A DNA stretch of 8,678 nucleotides, from positions 1 through 8,678 of the forward strand of contig QMWE01000035.1 of the NCBI GenBank assembly GCA_003661465.1, written 5' to 3'. Positions 6,929 to 8,678 of this stretch are shown in pieces. This DNA is from Hadesarchaea archaeon (lineage in GTDB: Archaea; Hadarchaeota; Hadarchaeia; Hadarchaeales; Hadarchaeaceae). The notes under the pieces are model-generated. The model made no database searches. It had not been told where the DNA came from and saw only the letters and a program-made list of their open reading frames with translations. The position numbers and the translations under genes are program-made. Numbering within the stretch: position 1 is the first letter of the stretch; each line of letters opens with the position of its first letter.

Positions 6929-8437
6929 TCATGTCTCTGCTTCAACTTCAGCAGGTGGCAGGTGTTCTGATTCGAACTTTAGTTCCTCCCAGTACCGCAA
7001 GTTGTAGATGCAGCCGGGATCTGGGGCCTGCACATCTCCATAATATCCATATGCCCGTGCTCTACATCCTCCGCAAATGTATCGGTACTTACATGTCCCA
7101 CAACCCTCCAGGGCATCCCTATCCCTCAACTTCCACAGTATCTTTGAGTTGTGCCAGACATCACGTAATCGGTTTTTTCTGATATTTCCGATTTTGATAG
7201 GCATAAATACGCATGGTGTTATATCACCGTTTGGTTCGAGTCCACAGTAAAGCCTTCCCGCACCGCACCCACCCAGAAACTCAGCAAGACTTTTGGTCTT
7301 ACCCTGCAAGGCTTGCATCGCCCCCTCTGTGATGAAATGGGCAGGGACTATTTTCCCGTCGGGACTACCATAGGCGAACTCCCATGAAACCACGGAATAC
7401 TGGGGGGCAGTTGAATAACAGATTGTCTTGCACTTGTTGTTTATCATTCGCGTATAAAGATGTTTGAGAAGTTCGTGGCGTTCCTGTGGGCTCAAATCTT
7501 GGTCAGCGATCTCCTTTCCCTTGCCCGTTGGCACGTAGTTAAATACTATTACGCGGCGGGCTCCGAGCTCCCGTTCGACAAAATCTACGAGCTTTGGAAT
7601 TTCGTTGATGTTATAACGAGTGGCCGTCAGCGCCACACAGGTATCGATACCTTCTGCGACGGAATTTTTGATCCCCGCGCATGTTCGCTTCCACGATCCC
7701 TTGACACCTCTAAACATGTCGTGGACCTTCTCGAATCCATCAAGAGAAATTTCGGCGTAGCTGAATACCTCCTTCATCTTTTTCGCCGTTTCTCGTGTTA
7801 TGAGTGTCCCGTTTGTGGCGATCGATGTAAACATCCCCTTGCGCTTTGCATAGCCTGCAACCTCAAAGATGTCTTTTCTCATTAGTGGCTCTCCGCCAGA
7901 AAATGCTACGGCTACCACGCCGGCCTCTTCGAACTCGTCTATTACCCGTTTTGCCTCCTCGGTTGTCAGCTCATCCTCCATGGGTTGGGGGCCGGCGTTC
8001 TCGTAACAGTGCTTGCATCGAAGATTGCACAGCTTGGTGTAGTTCCAGACCACCAAAAATGGGGACACTGAAACGAATGGCCTGCGTGCTCCATAACGGG
8101 CTATGCCTTCGAGTACATTTGCCATACCACGGCGGATCACAGGGTCTTTCAGGTATTTTTTTAAATCTTCAGTTTCGTAATCGAAGAGAGCACTGCCTCG
8201 GTCCAAAACGGACTTGACGACAAACGAAGCTAGCTTATCCTGAAAGTCAGCAGAAGTCTCTTCTCCCGTATACTTGCGGATGGCGATATCTAGTCTGTTA
8301 CCACCCATCTTGCTCCGACCACAGACAAACCGGAGTAACGCTCTTGAAAAGGGGTTGCTAAGCCAGCGTTGGACCGATCCAATAATCACGTCTTCTCTAC
8401 TTGCTATTTTTTCAGAATCATCCTTAATTGACGCCAC
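6929..8437 (-). CDS. Radical SAM/SPASM domain protein of unknown substrate
   Basis: Read from the GTG at 8437 this gives 502 residues. An N-terminal helical region of about 125 residues, ending in VLEGIARYGARRPF, precedes the radical SAM core. There CNLRCKHC at 137-144 (Cys137, Cys141, Cys144) holds the S-adenosylmethionine-cleaving [4Fe-4S] cluster, with SGGEP at 180-184. The C-terminal SPASM domain has Cys398, Gly404-x4-Cys409, Cys446-x2-Cys449-x5-Cys455-x2-Cys458 (CGGCRARAYGYYGD) and Cys476, enough for two more clusters. Relatives include maturases of peptides and enzymes and the haem-pathway proteins AhbC/AhbD/NirJ; the C-terminus resembles the latter, but the long N-terminal part is not typical of them. 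Substrate unknown. The frame stays open to another GTG at 8494. I prefer 8437 because GGCGG lies four bases before it and a TATA-like box lies between the two starts. A GTG at 8389 is a third option. Confidence 0.88.
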   Translation of the reverse strand: MASIKDDSEKIASREDVIIGSVQRWLSNPFSRALLRFVCGRSKMGGNRLDIAIRKYTGEETSADFQDKLASFVVKSVLDRGSALFDYETEDLKKYLKDPVIRRGMANVLEGIARYGARRPFVSVSPFLVVWNYTKLCNLRCKHCYENAGPQPMEDELTTEEAKRVIDEFEEAGVVAVAFSGGEPLMRKDIFEVAGYAKRKGMFTSIATNGTLITRETAKKMKEVFSYAEISLDGFEKVHDMFRGVKGSWKRTCAGIKNSVAEGIDTCVALTATRYNINEIPKLVDFVERELGARRVIVFNYVPTGKGKEIADQDLSPQERHELLKHLYTRMINNKCKTICYSTAPQYSVVSWEFAYGSPDGKIVPAHFITEGAMQALQGKTKSLAEFLGGCGAGRLYCGLEPNGDITPCVFMPIKIGNIRKNRLRDVWHNSKILWKLRDRDALEGCGTCKYRYICGGCRARAYGYYGDVQAPDPGCIYNLRYWEELKFESEHLPPAEVEAET

Positions 8438-8473
8438 TTTACCGCCTTTGTTTCTAATTTTTTTGTCTTGATG

Positions 8474-8482
8474 ATTAAAAAG
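8474..8482 (-). promoter_or_regulatory. Probable TATA box of the radical SAM gene
   Basis: Read on the minus strand this is CTTTTTAAT. Its centre predicts transcription initiation near 8452, leaving a leader of about 15 bases before the GTG at 8437. A similar leader length is predicted for the two ATPase units. If this is the promoter, the upstream GTG at 8494 cannot be the start. Confidence 0.4.
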
Positions 8483-8494
8483 TTGTGGAATCAC

Positions 8495-8678
8495 CGATCA
8501 AAACGGCATTTTCAAATGACGAATCTGACGCGGAAGGAGCGGTTGAGGCCTTCATGGCTACCCTGCTAATACATGGCAACGCAAGCGGGACGGGGAAAGC
8601 CTGGAGCCGGAGCAAAATTTCTATTCGCGGATGCGGTGTCGCTCTCGACATTAGTCCGCGTGGTTGCCTCACCTGATA
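8495..8678. other. Right-edge region with no assignable gene
   Basis: These 184 bases extend to the window edge. Three readings are possible. A closed plus-strand frame of 63 codons runs from a GTG at 8485 to 8676 and has a purine-first codon pattern. A plus-strand frame starting at an ATG at 8573 (MATQAGRGKPGAGAKF) is still open at the edge. A minus-strand frame enters from the edge and stops near 8570, so it could be the 3' end of an outside gene. I recognise none of the three proteins and see no strong ribosome-binding site, so no CDS is called. Confidence 0.3.

Overview
The window comes from an archaeon. The evidence is an A-type (archaeal) H+/Na+ ATP synthase with subunits H, I, A and B, an archaeal/eukaryotic-type tryptophanyl-tRNA synthetase, an archaeal tRNA-intron endonuclease, and short leaders carrying TATA-like boxes and GGTGA/GGAGG ribosome-binding sites. 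The compact 179-residue EndA looks like the homotetrameric form known from several euryarchaeal lineages, so an uncultivated euryarchaeon-like organism is a reasonable guess. The species cannot be read from the sequence. The [4Fe-4S]-type cysteine motif in TrpRS and the radical SAM enzyme fit an anaerobe, but this is inference.

Layout: bases 1-1522 (minus strand) hold the two stator/membrane genes of the ATPase, atpH followed by atpI, which overlap at TGATG; atpI runs off the left edge. A 98-bp divergent promoter region follows. On the plus strand come the two head subunits atpA (1621-3399) and atpB (3396-4796), overlapping by 4 bases. A small gene for a PC4/p15-like single-strand nucleic-acid-binding protein (4774-4998) overlaps the end of atpB. 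A hairpin and T-rich stretch near 5051-5085 probably ends this unit. trpS (5158-6273) follows on the plus strand and meets endA (6275-6814, minus strand) tail to tail with one base between them. Upstream of endA on the minus strand is a radical SAM/SPASM protein (6929-8437, frame open to 8494). The last 240 bases contain the promoter of that gene and no gene I can name.

How the genes relate: H and I form part of the peripheral stalk and the proton/sodium path, and A and B form the ATP-making head. They are usually in one co-directional operon, but here they are split into two divergent units sharing one control region, and no atpD follows atpB. trpS and endA are linked functionally because archaeal tRNA-Trp genes commonly carry an intron that EndA removes. 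The radical SAM protein has no visible peptide or enzyme substrate beside it.

Points most worth a second look: the split ATPase cluster with a PC4-like gene at its 3' end, a proline-to-glycine change in the AtpA P-loop, and a four-cysteine motif in TrpRS resembling the [4Fe-4S] site of the Thermotoga maritima enzyme. I found no CRISPR array, insertion sequence, tRNA or rRNA.
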